A stretch of DNA of 42,462 nt from Streptococcus cristatus (GCF_003943515.1 NZ_RJPT01000002.1:91734-134195), one strand, 5' to 3'; shown: positions 26,473-36,269, counted from the first letter of the stretch. Notes: a model not told the origin generated them from the letters alone. Translations and numbers: made by a program.

Positions 26473-26875
26473 ATTTTGGATTGGTGTCGTGTCAAAAGAA
26501 CACGTCCTAAGAGGTGTAGAGGGAGGCTTTTGCCAAGTCTGCCATGGAAAGAAAGCACCGCTGAACCGAATGAAAAAAGGGGACTATCTTCTGTACTACA
26601 GCCCCAAGTATCAGCTGAACGGCCAGGAAAAGCTGCAGGCCTTTACAGCAGTTGGCAAGATTCTAGATGACACAGCTTATCAAGTAGAGATGTTTGAAGG
26701 CTTTGTCCCATTTCGGCGAGATGTCAGCTACTACCAGCCGGTCAAAGACTGCCCCATTGAACAAGTCCGCCAGCATCCTCAATGGCGTCAATACGCTTCT
26801 CAACTACGTTATGGACATTTTGAAGTTTCGAAAGAATTTTTTCTCTATATCTTTGAACAGATGAAGGAAGAATAG
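26465..26875 (+). CDS. EVE-domain protein (PUA-like fold)
   Basis: A 136-aa single-domain protein of the EVE superfamily, recognisable from the opening FWIGVVSKEHV, the GGFCQVCHGKKAPL segment and KKGDYLLYYSP. EVE domains share the PUA fold and are thought to read modified bases in DNA or RNA; several stand-alone bacterial versions are uncharacterised. It is co-transcribed with a MarR regulator by an 8-bp overlap, so its level is likely controlled by a small-molecule signal. The stop codon is part of the terminator stem. Confidence 0.88.
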   Translation: MTRFWIGVVSKEHVLRGVEGGFCQVCHGKKAPLNRMKKGDYLLYYSPKYQLNGQEKLQAFTAVGKILDDTAYQVEMFEGFVPFRRDVSYYQPVKDCPIEQVRQHPQWRQYASQLRYGHFEVSKEFFLYIFEQMKEE

Positions 26876-26906
26876 GAGGCTGGGACATCCCGACCTCCTA
26901 TTTTTC
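26874..26906 (+). terminator. Terminator of the MarR-EVE operon
   Basis: AGGAGG (26874-26879) pairs with CCTCCT (26894-26899), with an inner GGGA/CCC pairing, then ATTTTTC. The sequence GGAGGCTGGGAC is the same as the left edge of the 178-bp repeat, so this may be a decayed end of that element. Confidence 0.65.
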
Positions 26907-27144
26907 GTATCCGATGTCATATGCTCTATAATTGTTTTAGCAGGAATTATGGAGTTTTTAGGAAAAATCCTATCTACCTGCACTAAGAAGTATAAACTAA
27001 ATCAATAGAAAGATGTATAGAAAACAACCAAGTCACATCACAAACCTCCTAGAAAGACCAAGGCTTTTCTGATCAAAATAATACTCTAGACACTTCCACT
27101 TCATCAAGTTTTTTTAAAAGAAAGAAAAGATCCCATTTACCCCC
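26907..27144. other. Non-coding stretch with a stem-loop; no gene seen
   Basis: About 240 bp without a supported frame. It contains a two-part stem, GCAGG (26940-26944) with CCTGC (26977-26981) and TAGGA (26959-26963) with TCCTA (26968-26972). No promoter for it is evident. Confidence 0.35.
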
Positions 27145-27173
27145 TTGCAAACCTTTTCACTTTTTGCTAGAAT
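27145..27173 (+). promoter_or_regulatory. Promoter of the nucleotidyltransferase gene
   Basis: TTGCAA (27145-27150), 17 bp, extended -10 TGCTAGAAT (TAGAAT at 27168-27173), 30 bp before the ATG. Confidence 0.7.
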
Positions 27174-27203
27174 GATGTCAAAAAAAATAAGAAGGACAAG
27201 ATT

Positions 27204-27995
27204 ATGCCACAAAATCTCTTTAAAGAATTAGCCCAGCTGGAGCAAGTGGAATCTCTGGCTCTCGGAGGCTCACGGGCCGGCCAACATTTTGACCAAGACT
27301 CAGACTATGATGTCTATGTTTACCTGAGTGCTCCTCTCGAGCCAGCCATCCGCCAGGAAATCCTCAGCAAGTACTGCTCCTATATGGAAATTGGCAATCA
27401 ATTTTGGGAACTGGAAGACGACTGTGTTCTCAATAATGGGATCGAGATTGAGCTGATTTACCGCTCGTTGGACGACTTTGACCAAGACCTGCAGACCGTC
27501 GTTTTAGAGCACCAAGCCCAGAATTCTTACACTACCTGTATGTGGTACAATCTGGTTCACAGCAAGATTCTCTACGATCGAAACGGTCGCTACGCTACCC
27601 TCCAGAGCAAGTACAGCCTGCCCTATCCAGCTGAGCTGAAAAAGAATATCATCAGCAAGCAGCTCCTGCTCCTCGACCAAGCGATGCCAGCTTTTTCAAG
27701 ACAGATCAAAAAGGCCCTCAAGCGCCAAGACCTGCTCAGTATCAATCACCGCAGCAGCGAGTTTTTCGCCTCCTACTTTGATGCCCTCTTTGCCCTCAAT
27801 GAGCAGCTCCATCCAGGCGAAAAGCGCATGCTCCAGTATGCCAAAGAAAATTGCTCCCGCCTGCCTCGGGATTTTGAAGCCAATATCCAAGACTACTTCC
27901 AACATCTCTACCAGCCAGACCAGCAACAGAAAGCGGTCCTAGCCTTGGATAGCCTCCTAGACAATCTTAAGCACTTGATTGAAGCATCTATTTAG
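27204..27995 (+). CDS. Nucleotidyltransferase-fold protein with C-terminal helical domain
   Basis: A 263-aa protein. The N-terminus has the polymerase-beta-like signature LGGSRAGQHF...DSDYDVYVY (G22-S23, catalytic D34/D36), and a further acidic strand (IEIELIYR, about residues 80-87) supplies the third carboxylate. The C-terminal half is helical, as in DUF4037-type or antibiotic nucleotidyltransferases. It probably transfers a nucleotide to a small molecule or protein; the substrate is unknown. The ribosome site AGAAGGA precedes ATG by 7 nt. It is a single gene with a good promoter and a shared convergent terminator. Confidence 0.8.
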   Translation: MPQNLFKELAQLEQVESLALGGSRAGQHFDQDSDYDVYVYLSAPLEPAIRQEILSKYCSYMEIGNQFWELEDDCVLNNGIEIELIYRSLDDFDQDLQTVVLEHQAQNSYTTCMWYNLVHSKILYDRNGRYATLQSKYSLPYPAELKKNIISKQLLLLDQAMPAFSRQIKKALKRQDLLSINHRSSEFFASYFDALFALNEQLHPGEKRMLQYAKENCSRLPRDFEANIQDYFQHLYQPDQQQKAVLALDSLLDNLKHLIEASI

Positions 27996-28010
27996 AATTT
28001 CAACAGATAA

Positions 28011-28054
28011 AAAGCCCATGAACCTGCTGAAAAGCTGGTTTCATGAGCTTTTTT
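28011..28054. terminator. Bidirectional terminator between nucleotidyltransferase and metalloprotease genes
   Basis: A long stem (AAAGCCCATGAA with TTTCATGAGCTTT, extended by CCTGCT/AGCTGG) has T runs on both strands (28049-28054 plus; the aaaa before 28014 on the minus strand). Genes converge here. Confidence 0.85.
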
Positions 28055-28079
28055 CTATTTTCGACAAGCAACCTAAGGC

Positions 28080-31000
28080 TTATTTGTTAAAGATTGACTG
28101 CCTGAAGTCGTCTGTTTCACGAAGATAGGCATTGTAAATCTTCTTCTTGAGCAGGTTGACCCAGCTAGCTTCAACACGATTTGTCGCATTGGTAATGTTG
28201 CGCACATCCTCTGCGACTGCTTCATCCATCAGCTTCTGCATCTCTGCATAGGAGCGAATGGTTACTTGCTTGGTACTGCTTGGATTTCTGAGTTCGTACT
28301 CGATGGTGATTGGTTTGAGCTTGGTTAGCTGGTCAATCCGCTCTTGGTACATGGCCTTCTTGAAGGCCGCCCATGAAGCATACTCGCCCTTGAATACATT
28401 TTCCAAGACCTTCTGATCTGTCACCAGACCAACGTCTCTCCTGAACCAGCCATCCCAAGTTGTCTTACCTTCCGCAGCAGCCTCTTCGGAGAATTTCCCT
28501 GAAACATAAGGGACAAAACCTTCATGGTAGCCCTTAGCTGCCAGCAATTCATAGGCTGTGCGACGGAACATGACGTCTCCCGGCGCCCCATTTGGATTGC
28601 TCAAGGCTGAGTAGATTGGCGAGAAGAGGCTGAGACTGAGGTAGCCATTGCGTGGGTACTGTCCGCTATCCTTATTCTCCCGACGGGTGATGACATCATT
28701 GTCAATCAGGGACTCAAAGCTGGTCAGCTGCTTGATTTCCTCAGCAGTAAAGCTGCGCGTCTGGTTACCAGCATGGGTCTGCTTACCATATTTATCTGTG
28801 ATATAGTAATTCTCCATCTTTCTGAACCACTGGAGCTTGGCAGCATCGCTCTGCTTGACCATCGAAGTCCCCTCTAGGTAATCCAGCGTGTAAATCATAT
28901 CAAACATGCCATGGACATAGTGCTGCAAATCTGCCGCATTTTGGACACGTTCCTTGAAGTTGTAGGTATGCATCCGTGTCTTAGAATCCTTGTCCGTCTT
29001 GAAGAGGGTATTGAGGGTAATGGTAGGCTCATTTGGACTTGGTGTGGACTGCAAGAGACCACGCGCATAGAGCTCAGCTCCCAACCCTTCGCGGCGACCA
29101 TAACCTTCAAAGTAGATCGAACCATCGGAATTATGCGTCATCTCATGCGTGTAGACAGAGTTCCCATAGTCTTCTAACAAGCGAGCAGCATCAAAGTGGG
29201 TGACACTTCCCGTAGCATAGGCATTGTATCCCTTGCTTGGATACCACTTGCCGGCTGGTCCGAAGAACTCCTGCATAGCCAGTGATTTTTTGTCATTAGC
29301 TGGAGCCCAATATCTTTTACCATCCTTGTCAACCAATGAGAATCCATCGTAAACCAGAACAGAACGGAAGAGCTTGTCCTTGCTTTCAGGACTTAGAATC
29401 TTATACCAGAAGTCATAGTGATCGCGCTGGTATTCAGCTGTTTTTCTCACTCGGTCTTCGACATATTCAGCTAGCTCTGCATCTGTCCGAACCCTGCCAT
29501 TGGCATCAAGGCGATAGCGATCATAAGCTCCCATAGAGACGGTGGACATATTGGAGATGACATAGACACCCTTCTCAGTCATGGTCAAGAGTGGCAGGAG
29601 CATGCCCTTATGTTCCCAATTATCCGCAGTAATCTTGTCGTAAATGCCGACAGAATACTTACTCTTGTCCTTAGCTATATCTTGAAGCTGTCTAGCTTCT
29701 GCCACATCGGACTTAGACTCAACGATATAGGCCTTTGTATTGGTCTTGAGCCATTCGTTATTGCTCTTGTCGGGCAGGAAGAGCTGGCGATAGCTTTCCA
29801 GATAGTTGAAGAGACCGCGCTTGCCAGTTACTTCAGAGAGCGAGTTATCGTAAGCCAGATGATTGTTCTTGGCCTTGAGATTTTCAAAACCAGACTGGCC
29901 GAGTGCAATGATGGTGTCCAGCGTCGAAGCCTTATGATTGCCAAAGAAGTCAAACTTATAGGCCGACAAATCCTTGACATTGGTCTTGTCATAGTTGATA
30001 TTATACCAGCGGTTGAGATAGGTCAGACCGAGCAGGAAGGCTTCCTTATTGTCCCTAATCTTCTGAGCCACATAGTCAGCTACGACATCGCCTTCAGTAT
30101 TGATGGACTTGTCCATAGCCAGAACTTTGCGTAACTCTTCTGCCAACTTGGTCTTGACTTGCTCAAAGGCTGTATCCAGATAGAGCTCATCCAGAGAAGC
30201 ATCCGCATTCACTCCTAAAACAGTTCGCATAGCTGGTGAGTCCAGGACAACCTTGTTCAACTCTGGCAGCACTTGATTGAGAACCCTGCTATAGTCTGAT
30301 AGGAAGGCTTCTGGTGTATAAAGGAGGTCTAAGTCATTTACAGTGTATTCTGCGATAGCTTGATGTTTGAAGTCTCCCTTATAGGTCAGATTCAGGTAGT
30401 CAACCGTCTTATCCTCAAAGTGCAGCATCAGGCGGTTAATCGCAGTCTTGTTGCTATGGATATCGGTGATCATCTGGTCGCCCTTCATCGGAACCACATC
30501 CAGCAAGTACTCAGTATTGAGCTTGTGATTAGCTGGAAGTTTATTTCCATAGGCAACGATGGTTTCCTTATTGTAGAATGGCAGGAGTTTTTCCATATTG
30601 GCATAGGCTATCAGACGGTCTTCACGAGCATTCTTTTCCTTGCTGTAGTCAACAGTATGGAGATTGAGATTGCTGTCTTCTAGCGTGGTCCTAATATCTA
30701 GGCTCGCTAGCTTCTCTTCTGCCTCGTCCAAGCTTAGAGTAGACGTGACAAACTGATCATTGCCTAGAGTTTCGTTTCCTTCAACGGCATAGGCTTCTCT
30801 GATGCGATCATTCTTATAATCTTGGTCGCCAGAAATGCTGTAGACATTTGTACCGCTGACATTGCTGATAACATTATCAATCAAGCCATTAAAATAATTG
30901 GAACCAACTACTCCGCCGATTTGACCATTCTTGGTAGAATTTTGGATCTTTCCAGTCACATAAGAACGGCTGATACGGGCATTGTCTTCCAAGCGACCGA

Positions 31001-34000
31001 CCAAACCGCCGAAGCGCTGTTCGTTTGTTCGAGCACCTGCTAGAATTGTCACATCCGCTCTGCTCTGACTGAGCAAGGAATTTCCTCCCTTGAGGTTGGC
31101 AACCAAACCGCCGACATTATAAGCCTTGTACTGCTTATCATTGGCTTGGATAGTTCCTGTAAAGGAGCTGTTGGTGATTTGGCTATTGCTTGCGACAACG
31201 ACCAAACCAGCTACCTGGGACGCATTGCCCACTACTGACACTCTACCTTGAGCAGAAACATCTGTGATTCGCGCATTATCTGCACTACGGGCCAAGGCAG
31301 CAGAGTCATAGGTCCCGACAATATTGACCTCTTTCAGGTCCAGATTAGAAATAGAGGAACCGCTCTTGAGGTTTTCAAACAAAGGCTTGGCCAGATTATA
31401 AATCGCATACTGCTTGCCATTGTTGTTACCTGTCAGACTGCCTGTGAAGTTTCCTCGGAGATAGACATAATCCGCAGGTGACAGACTGACCTCACTGGCA
31501 TCCAAATCGGCTCCTAGAATAAAGTTGCCAGCCATATTTTTCTTCATGGCGTCTACCAAACCAGCAAAGCTTGTGTAGACATTTTGCTGACTAGGCACTG
31601 CCCTGCTGATATAGAAGTCATAGCCAGACTTGTAGCCTGTTTCGCCCTCTTGCACTAGCTCAGGCAGAGAGACCCTTACCTTGTAGACAGCCTTGCCATC
31701 CTTCTGGCCTTCTGCCATACTGTGAACCGGCAGGAGCATGTCCTTGGCTTCATTCGATTTGACTTTGACAAAGTAGTTAGACAGGTCCGTAGGTATAGCG
31801 CTCATGGAAACGACACGCTTGAACTGGTCCTTTTCTTTTCTGTAAAACTCTGCCGAATCAATATCACGGAAAGAAATCTTCTTGTATTGCAACTCAAAGT
31901 TGCGGCTATCTTTTTCAAGGTCAGTCAGGCTGCCAGCATCAAGCTCATAAGTCAGCTTGGTTTTTAGCGTATAGGCTGTGTAGTAATCCAAGTCATCAAT
32001 CTTCAGACTTCCTGCCACATTGTCAATCGGAAGCGAGCGAACAAGCTGGTCTCCCTTGTACAATTCAGCTGTCGCTGAGCGCAAGGATTTTGTCTTGTCT
32101 TCCAAGCTATATTGAACCGTGACCGACTTGTCCTCTGGATTTTCTGTCAGACTTAAGATCGAAACTGTCGGCTTGACCTTAGGCACACCATTTAGAGCCG
32201 TCTTGCTTACTGTCAGGCTGGCAAAAGCTTGATTGATCTGCACTTGTGTGGCGGTTTGATTATTCAGAACTCCTTCTGCCTTGGTCAATTCGTTTGTATA
32301 GGCTGCTTTCTTATCTTCATCAGCATTCTTATATTGGACGGTCGTCTGCACAGTGCTGCCCAAAGCATGTTCATTCCGCAAGCGTGTTTTGTCTACTTCA
32401 AGACCCTGTAACTGAGCCTTTGCTTGATTGATTTGGTCCACCAGCTGATTGACTTCCGCTTGGCTGGCTTGTGACTGATTGAGAAGCGCATGACCTGCCA
32501 CTAAAGCAGTATCATAGGCTGCTTGGCGACTTTGACTATCGTTGAAATAACGAGCCTGAGCCTTGATTTGCTCCGCTTCTGTCAGTAGATCATGAAGCGA
32601 AATCAAATCGAACTCTTTCAAGGCTTCCACTTGCGGGGCATCCCTTGGTACCATGTGGGGCTTTATTGTGCCGACTTTGACAAGCTGAGCAACTGCTGCC
32701 CGCGTTTCCTCATTGGACAACTCTTGGCGAGCAAGTTCTTGGCCGTTGGAACTATAGATACGAGTCTTGATGGTCCGTTCGCCCTGCACTCCTGGAATGA
32801 CGATGTGGCGGGCACCTTGGACAAGCTCATCCGTTTCTTCCTCTCGAGTGGTGAAGTCAATTTTCTCTACTCGCGTTTCATCCCTGTAGGCCAGCGGATA
32901 TTCTGGAAGGGCAGATGCTTGAGGGGCGGTGCTCGGTACCATATAGGACTTGGCTGTGCCGACTTTGACAAGCTGCGTGACGGGGGCTAAAGTTTCCTCG
33001 TTGGACAACTCTTGACGGGCAATCTCTTGACCGTTAGAAGTATAAACTCTAGTCTTGATGGTCTGTTCGCCTGGCACTCCTGGAGTGACGATGTGGCGGG
33101 CACCTTGGACAAGCTCATCCGTCTCTTCTTCACGTGTAGTAAAGTCGATTTTCTCTACTCGCGTTTCATCCTTATAGGCCAGCGGATATTCTGGAAGGGC
33201 AGATGCTTGCGGCGCAGTGCTCGGTACCATATGTGGCTTGGCGGTGCCAACTTTGACAACTTGCGTAACTGGGACTAGCGTTTCCTCATTGGACAGTTCT
33301 TGGCGGGCAATCTCTTGACCATTGGAAGTATAAACTCGAGTCTTGATGGTCCGTTCGCCTGGCACTCCTGGAGTGACGATGTGGCGGGCACCTTGTACAA
33401 GCTCATCCGTCTCTTCTTCACGTGTGGTAAAGTCGATTTTCTCTACTTGCGTTTCATCCTTATAGGTCAGCGGATACTCTGGGAGGGCAGATGCTTGCGG
33501 CGCAGTGCTCGGTACCATATGTGGCTTGGCCGTGCCAACTTTGACAACTTGCGTAACTGGGACTAGCGTTTCCTCATTGGACAGTTCTTGGCGGGCAATC
33601 TCTTGACCATTGGAAGTATAAACTCGAGTCTTGATGGTCCGTTCGCCTTGCACTCCTGGAGTGACGATTTGACGAGCGTCCTGAGGTAACTCATCAGTAT
33701 ATTGTTCCTCGATGTTAAAAGCAATCTTCTCCACACGAGTTTCATCCTTTGTAATCAACTCTAATTCAGGGAGTTCATGGACTGGAGCGATACTAGGGAC
33801 TGTGCCATAATCAGTTAACTCGGGTTTCTCGTGCACGGGAGCGCTAGCTGGAACGGTGCCATAGCTAGTTAACTCAGGTTTCTCGTGCACAGGAGCGGTA
33901 TCGGGGACCGTACCATAACTAGATAGCTCAGGCTTCTCATGCACGGGAGCACTAGCGGGAACCGTACCATATCCAGGCAACTCGGGAAGCTCATGAACCG

Positions 34001-36233
34001 GGGCGCTATCAGGGACTGTGCCATAGCCAGTGAACTCGGGAACCTCATGAACCGGAGCGCTATCTGGAACTGTACCATAATCAGTTAATTCAGGAACCTC
34101 GTGCACGGGAGCAGTGTCGGGAACGGTGCCATAGCCAGTGAACTCGGGAACTTCGTGTACAGGAGCATTATCAGGAACGGCGCCATAATTAGTGAGCTCA
34201 GGAACTTCGTGTACAGGAGCGCTATCCGGAACCGTACCATATCCAGGCAACTCGGGGACCTCATGAACCGGAGCGCTATCTGGAACAATGCCATAATCAG
34301 TTAACTCAGGAACTTCGTGTACAGGAGCATTATCAGGAACCGTGCCATAGCTAGTTAACTCAGGCTTCTCGTACACGGGGGCACTAGCGGGAACTGTACC
34401 ATAGCCAGTGAACTCGGGAACTTCGTGTACAGGAGCATTATCAGGAACGGTGCCATAGCTAGTTAACTCAGGCTTCTCGTGCACGGGAGCGCTAGCGGGA
34501 ACAGTGCCATAACCAGTTAACTCGGGAACTTCGTGCACGGGGGCACTATCTGGAACCGTGCCATAATTAGGCAACTCAGGAACCTCGTGCACGGGAGCGC
34601 TAGCGGGAACCGTACCATAACCAGTCAACTCAGGAACCTCGTGCACAGGAGCGGTATCTGGAACCGTGCCATAGCTAGTTAACTCCGGTTTCTCTTGCAC
34701 GGGAGCGCTAGCTGGAACTGTACCATGGTCAGTTAACTCAGGTTTCTCGTGCACGGGAGCGCTAGCAGGTGCTGTACCATAGTCAGTTAACTCGGGGACT
34801 TCGTGCACGGGAGCAGTATCTGGAACTGTGCCATAACTAGTTAACTCGGGTTTCTCATGGACTGGAGCACTAGCAGGAACCATGCCATAGCCAGACAACT
34901 CAGGGACTTCATGCACGGGAGCAGTATCGGGAACGGTGCCATAACTAGTGAGCTCGGGGACCTCATGCACAGGAGCAGTATCTGGAACGGTGCCATAACC
35001 AGTTAACTCGGGTTTCTCGTGCACAGGAGCTGTATCTGGAACGGTGCCATAACTAGTTAGCTCTGGAACCTCTTGTACCGGGGCACTATCAGGGACCGTA
35101 CCATAACTAGTGAGCTCTGGAACTTTATGGATTGGAGCTTCTTTAGGAACAGCCTTATTTGCTGCAGTCCCGACTAAAACAACTTCTGAGATAGGCTCAG
35201 TGGTTACTTGATCGGAAACCTGCTTGCTCTCTACGACTTTTCCCTCAACACTATAGTGACGTGTTACGATCTTGCGAATCCCTGGAATGCCCGCGCGGAT
35301 CACTCGAGATTGTCCTTCGGCTAAGTCATCTGAATACTGATATTCCGTTTTATAGGGAATTTCTTGGGTCTGGGTCCTTGCTTGGCTTGTAAATTGCAGT
35401 TCTGGTCGCTCATGAACTGGCGTTTGACGAGCAAACTGCCCTTCTTTAGCAGCAATTTCCTCCCTTTCCTTCTCGGAGAGATGGTCTCCGCCAGCAAGCT
35501 GCGCCTCTTTCGGAGCTTCAGTATTTTTAGGGCCACTTGCTAGGTCTCTCAACTGCTGATCAGGCTGACTAACTGAGGCTTCCTTTTGAAGAGCTGAAAG
35601 CTGAGAATTTCCCGTTTGAGCCAATTGATGCTGCGCTTCTTTTTTTAGGTAACCAATATACTGGTAGCCAGCAATTTTCAATGGTTCTGGCAACTGATCG
35701 CCAACGGCCAAAGTCAGACTTTGATTATAGGCAGCCAAATCCGTACTGCTGACTGCCAAAACAGAAGCTGGCAGAAGCACAGAACCCAAGCCTGTCACAA
35801 GCAAAATAGAAGACAGGTATCTCTTGCCATTTTTCCCTCGCGCCAGCACTAAAACAACCAAGGCCAGTCCTGTAGCCGCAAAAGCCGCTCCCAAAAGACC
35901 TGACTCGCCTGTCTTAGGGAGCTTTCCTAACAAGCTTTCCTGCTTTGTCGGACGGTAAACCAAATAATAAGCGTCCGAATTTTCTTCCGCAAATTTGGGA
36001 AGTTCCTTCACAATAGCAGCTTTTTCAGCCTCAGTCAGATCGCTCTCCACCACATAGTGGTACTGAACGACGGTAGACTGATTGGCAGATACTTCCGCTG
36101 CCTCGACAGAGTTGACAGCTCCTCCCATTGTCGTACACAAAAAGAAGCTACCGATAGTAGCGGAAACTAGACCTACAGACAGCTTTCTAAAAGAATAGCG
36201 CTGGTATATGTCACCAGTGACTCTTTTTTTCAT
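28080..36233 (-). CDS. Giant M26-family cell-surface zinc metalloprotease (IgA1 protease/Zmp type)
   Basis: A 2717-aa secreted protease. In order: YSIRK-like signal peptide (YSFRKLSVGLVSATIG, about residues 13-28); LPKTG at 105-109 followed by helices at 113-131 and 141-161, the N-terminal sorting layout peculiar to this family; a first G5 domain (about 285-355); 25 full 18-aa repeats (366-815); four tandem G5 domains (about 826-1212); two FIVAR-like helical domains (about 1215-1360); a GLUG-repeat region; and the catalytic domain with H2363-E-M-T-H2367 and the third Zn ligand E2387 in GLGAE. Members cut human IgA1 or other host glycoproteins; the target cannot be told from this. AAAAGGG precedes ATG. 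The frame is open throughout, so it is probably functional. Confidence 0.93.
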   Translation of the reverse strand: MKKRVTGDIYQRYSFRKLSVGLVSATIGSFFLCTTMGGAVNSVEAAEVSANQSTVVQYHYVVESDLTEAEKAAIVKELPKFAEENSDAYYLVYRPTKQESLLGKLPKTGESGLLGAAFAATGLALVVLVLARGKNGKRYLSSILLVTGLGSVLLPASVLAVSSTDLAAYNQSLTLAVGDQLPEPLKIAGYQYIGYLKKEAQHQLAQTGNSQLSALQKEASVSQPDQQLRDLASGPKNTEAPKEAQLAGGDHLSEKEREEIAAKEGQFARQTPVHERPELQFTSQARTQTQEIPYKTEYQYSDDLAEGQSRVIRAGIPGIRKIVTRHYSVEGKVVESKQVSDQVTTEPISEVVLVGTAANKAVPKEAPIHKVPELTSYGTVPDSAPVQEVPELTSYGTVPDTAPVHEKPELTGYGTVPDTAPVHEVPELTSYGTVPDTAPVHEVPELSGYGMVPASAPVHEKPELTSYGTVPDTAPVHEVPELTDYGTAPASAPVHEKPELTDHGTVPASAPVQEKPELTSYGTVPDTAPVHEVPELTGYGTVPASAPVHEVPELPNYGTVPDSAPVHEVPELTGYGTVPASAPVHEKPELTSYGTVPDNAPVHEVPEFTGYGTVPASAPVYEKPELTSYGTVPDNAPVHEVPELTDYGIVPDSAPVHEVPELPGYGTVPDSAPVHEVPELTNYGAVPDNAPVHEVPEFTGYGTVPDTAPVHEVPELTDYGTVPDSAPVHEVPEFTGYGTVPDSAPVHELPELPGYGTVPASAPVHEKPELSSYGTVPDTAPVHEKPELTSYGTVPASAPVHEKPELTDYGTVPSIAPVHELPELELITKDETRVEKIAFNIEEQYTDELPQDARQIVTPGVQGERTIKTRVYTSNGQEIARQELSNEETLVPVTQVVKVGTAKPHMVPSTAPQASALPEYPLTYKDETQVEKIDFTTREEETDELVQGARHIVTPGVPGERTIKTRVYTSNGQEIARQELSNEETLVPVTQVVKVGTAKPHMVPSTAPQASALPEYPLAYKDETRVEKIDFTTREEETDELVQGARHIVTPGVPGEQTIKTRVYTSNGQEIARQELSNEETLAPVTQLVKVGTAKSYMVPSTAPQASALPEYPLAYRDETRVEKIDFTTREEETDELVQGARHIVIPGVQGERTIKTRIYSSNGQELARQELSNEETRAAVAQLVKVGTIKPHMVPRDAPQVEALKEFDLISLHDLLTEAEQIKAQARYFNDSQSRQAAYDTALVAGHALLNQSQASQAEVNQLVDQINQAKAQLQGLEVDKTRLRNEHALGSTVQTTVQYKNADEDKKAAYTNELTKAEGVLNNQTATQVQINQAFASLTVSKTALNGVPKVKPTVSILSLTENPEDKSVTVQYSLEDKTKSLRSATAELYKGDQLVRSLPIDNVAGSLKIDDLDYYTAYTLKTKLTYELDAGSLTDLEKDSRNFELQYKKISFRDIDSAEFYRKEKDQFKRVVSMSAIPTDLSNYFVKVKSNEAKDMLLPVHSMAEGQKDGKAVYKVRVSLPELVQEGETGYKSGYDFYISRAVPSQQNVYTSFAGLVDAMKKNMAGNFILGADLDASEVSLSPADYVYLRGNFTGSLTGNNNGKQYAIYNLAKPLFENLKSGSSISNLDLKEVNIVGTYDSAALARSADNARITDVSAQGRVSVVGNASQVAGLVVVASNSQITNSSFTGTIQANDKQYKAYNVGGLVANLKGGNSLLSQSRADVTILAGARTNEQRFGGLVGRLEDNARISRSYVTGKIQNSTKNGQIGGVVGSNYFNGLIDNVISNVSGTNVYSISGDQDYKNDRIREAYAVEGNETLGNDQFVTSTLSLDEAEEKLASLDIRTTLEDSNLNLHTVDYSKEKNAREDRLIAYANMEKLLPFYNKETIVAYGNKLPANHKLNTEYLLDVVPMKGDQMITDIHSNKTAINRLMLHFEDKTVDYLNLTYKGDFKHQAIAEYTVNDLDLLYTPEAFLSDYSRVLNQVLPELNKVVLDSPAMRTVLGVNADASLDELYLDTAFEQVKTKLAEELRKVLAMDKSINTEGDVVADYVAQKIRDNKEAFLLGLTYLNRWYNINYDKTNVKDLSAYKFDFFGNHKASTLDTIIALGQSGFENLKAKNNHLAYDNSLSEVTGKRGLFNYLESYRQLFLPDKSNNEWLKTNTKAYIVESKSDVAEARQLQDIAKDKSKYSVGIYDKITADNWEHKGMLLPLLTMTEKGVYVISNMSTVSMGAYDRYRLDANGRVRTDAELAEYVEDRVRKTAEYQRDHYDFWYKILSPESKDKLFRSVLVYDGFSLVDKDGKRYWAPANDKKSLAMQEFFGPAGKWYPSKGYNAYATGSVTHFDAARLLEDYGNSVYTHEMTHNSDGSIYFEGYGRREGLGAELYARGLLQSTPSPNEPTITLNTLFKTDKDSKTRMHTYNFKERVQNAADLQHYVHGMFDMIYTLDYLEGTSMVKQSDAAKLQWFRKMENYYITDKYGKQTHAGNQTRSFTAEEIKQLTSFESLIDNDVITRRENKDSGQYPRNGYLSLSLFSPIYSALSNPNGAPGDVMFRRTAYELLAAKGYHEGFVPYVSGKFSEEAAAEGKTTWDGWFRRDVGLVTDQKVLENVFKGEYASWAAFKKAMYQERIDQLTKLKPITIEYELRNPSSTKQVTIRSYAEMQKLMDEAVAEDVRNITNATNRVEASWVNLLKKKIYNAYLRETDDFRQSIFNK
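32606..33758 (-). repeat. Four tandem G5-domain repeats of 288 bp
   Basis: Inside the metalloprotease gene, four units of 96 codons encode G5 domains (each with DETxVEKIxF, then GERTIKTRVY and VVKVGT). The middle units are nearly identical at DNA level, a sign of recent duplication or gene conversion. Confidence 0.88.
33759..35138 (-). repeat. 54-bp coding tandem repeat (25 complete units plus a partial one)
   Basis: Each unit encodes 18 residues of the type APVHEVPELTSYGTVPDT. Variation is concentrated at four places (HE-K/V, the T/S/P-G/S/D/N pair before YG, and the residues after VP). The region gives a Pro/Glu-rich extended stalk; unit number is likely to vary between strains by slippage or recombination. 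Confidence 0.92.
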
Positions 36234-36269
36234 AAAATTCCCTTTTCTTCATATAATAAACTAATAAAA

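Noticed and set aside
28911..34304. Several open frames on the plus strand opposite the metalloprotease gene (60-174 codons)
   Set aside because: They mirror the biased codons and repeats of the 2717-aa gene, lack ribosome sites and break at repeat edges; they are shadows.
33759..35138. CRISPR-like regular repeats with 54-bp period
   Set aside because: The units are in frame, encode an 18-aa protein repeat, have no unique spacers, and no cas genes are present.
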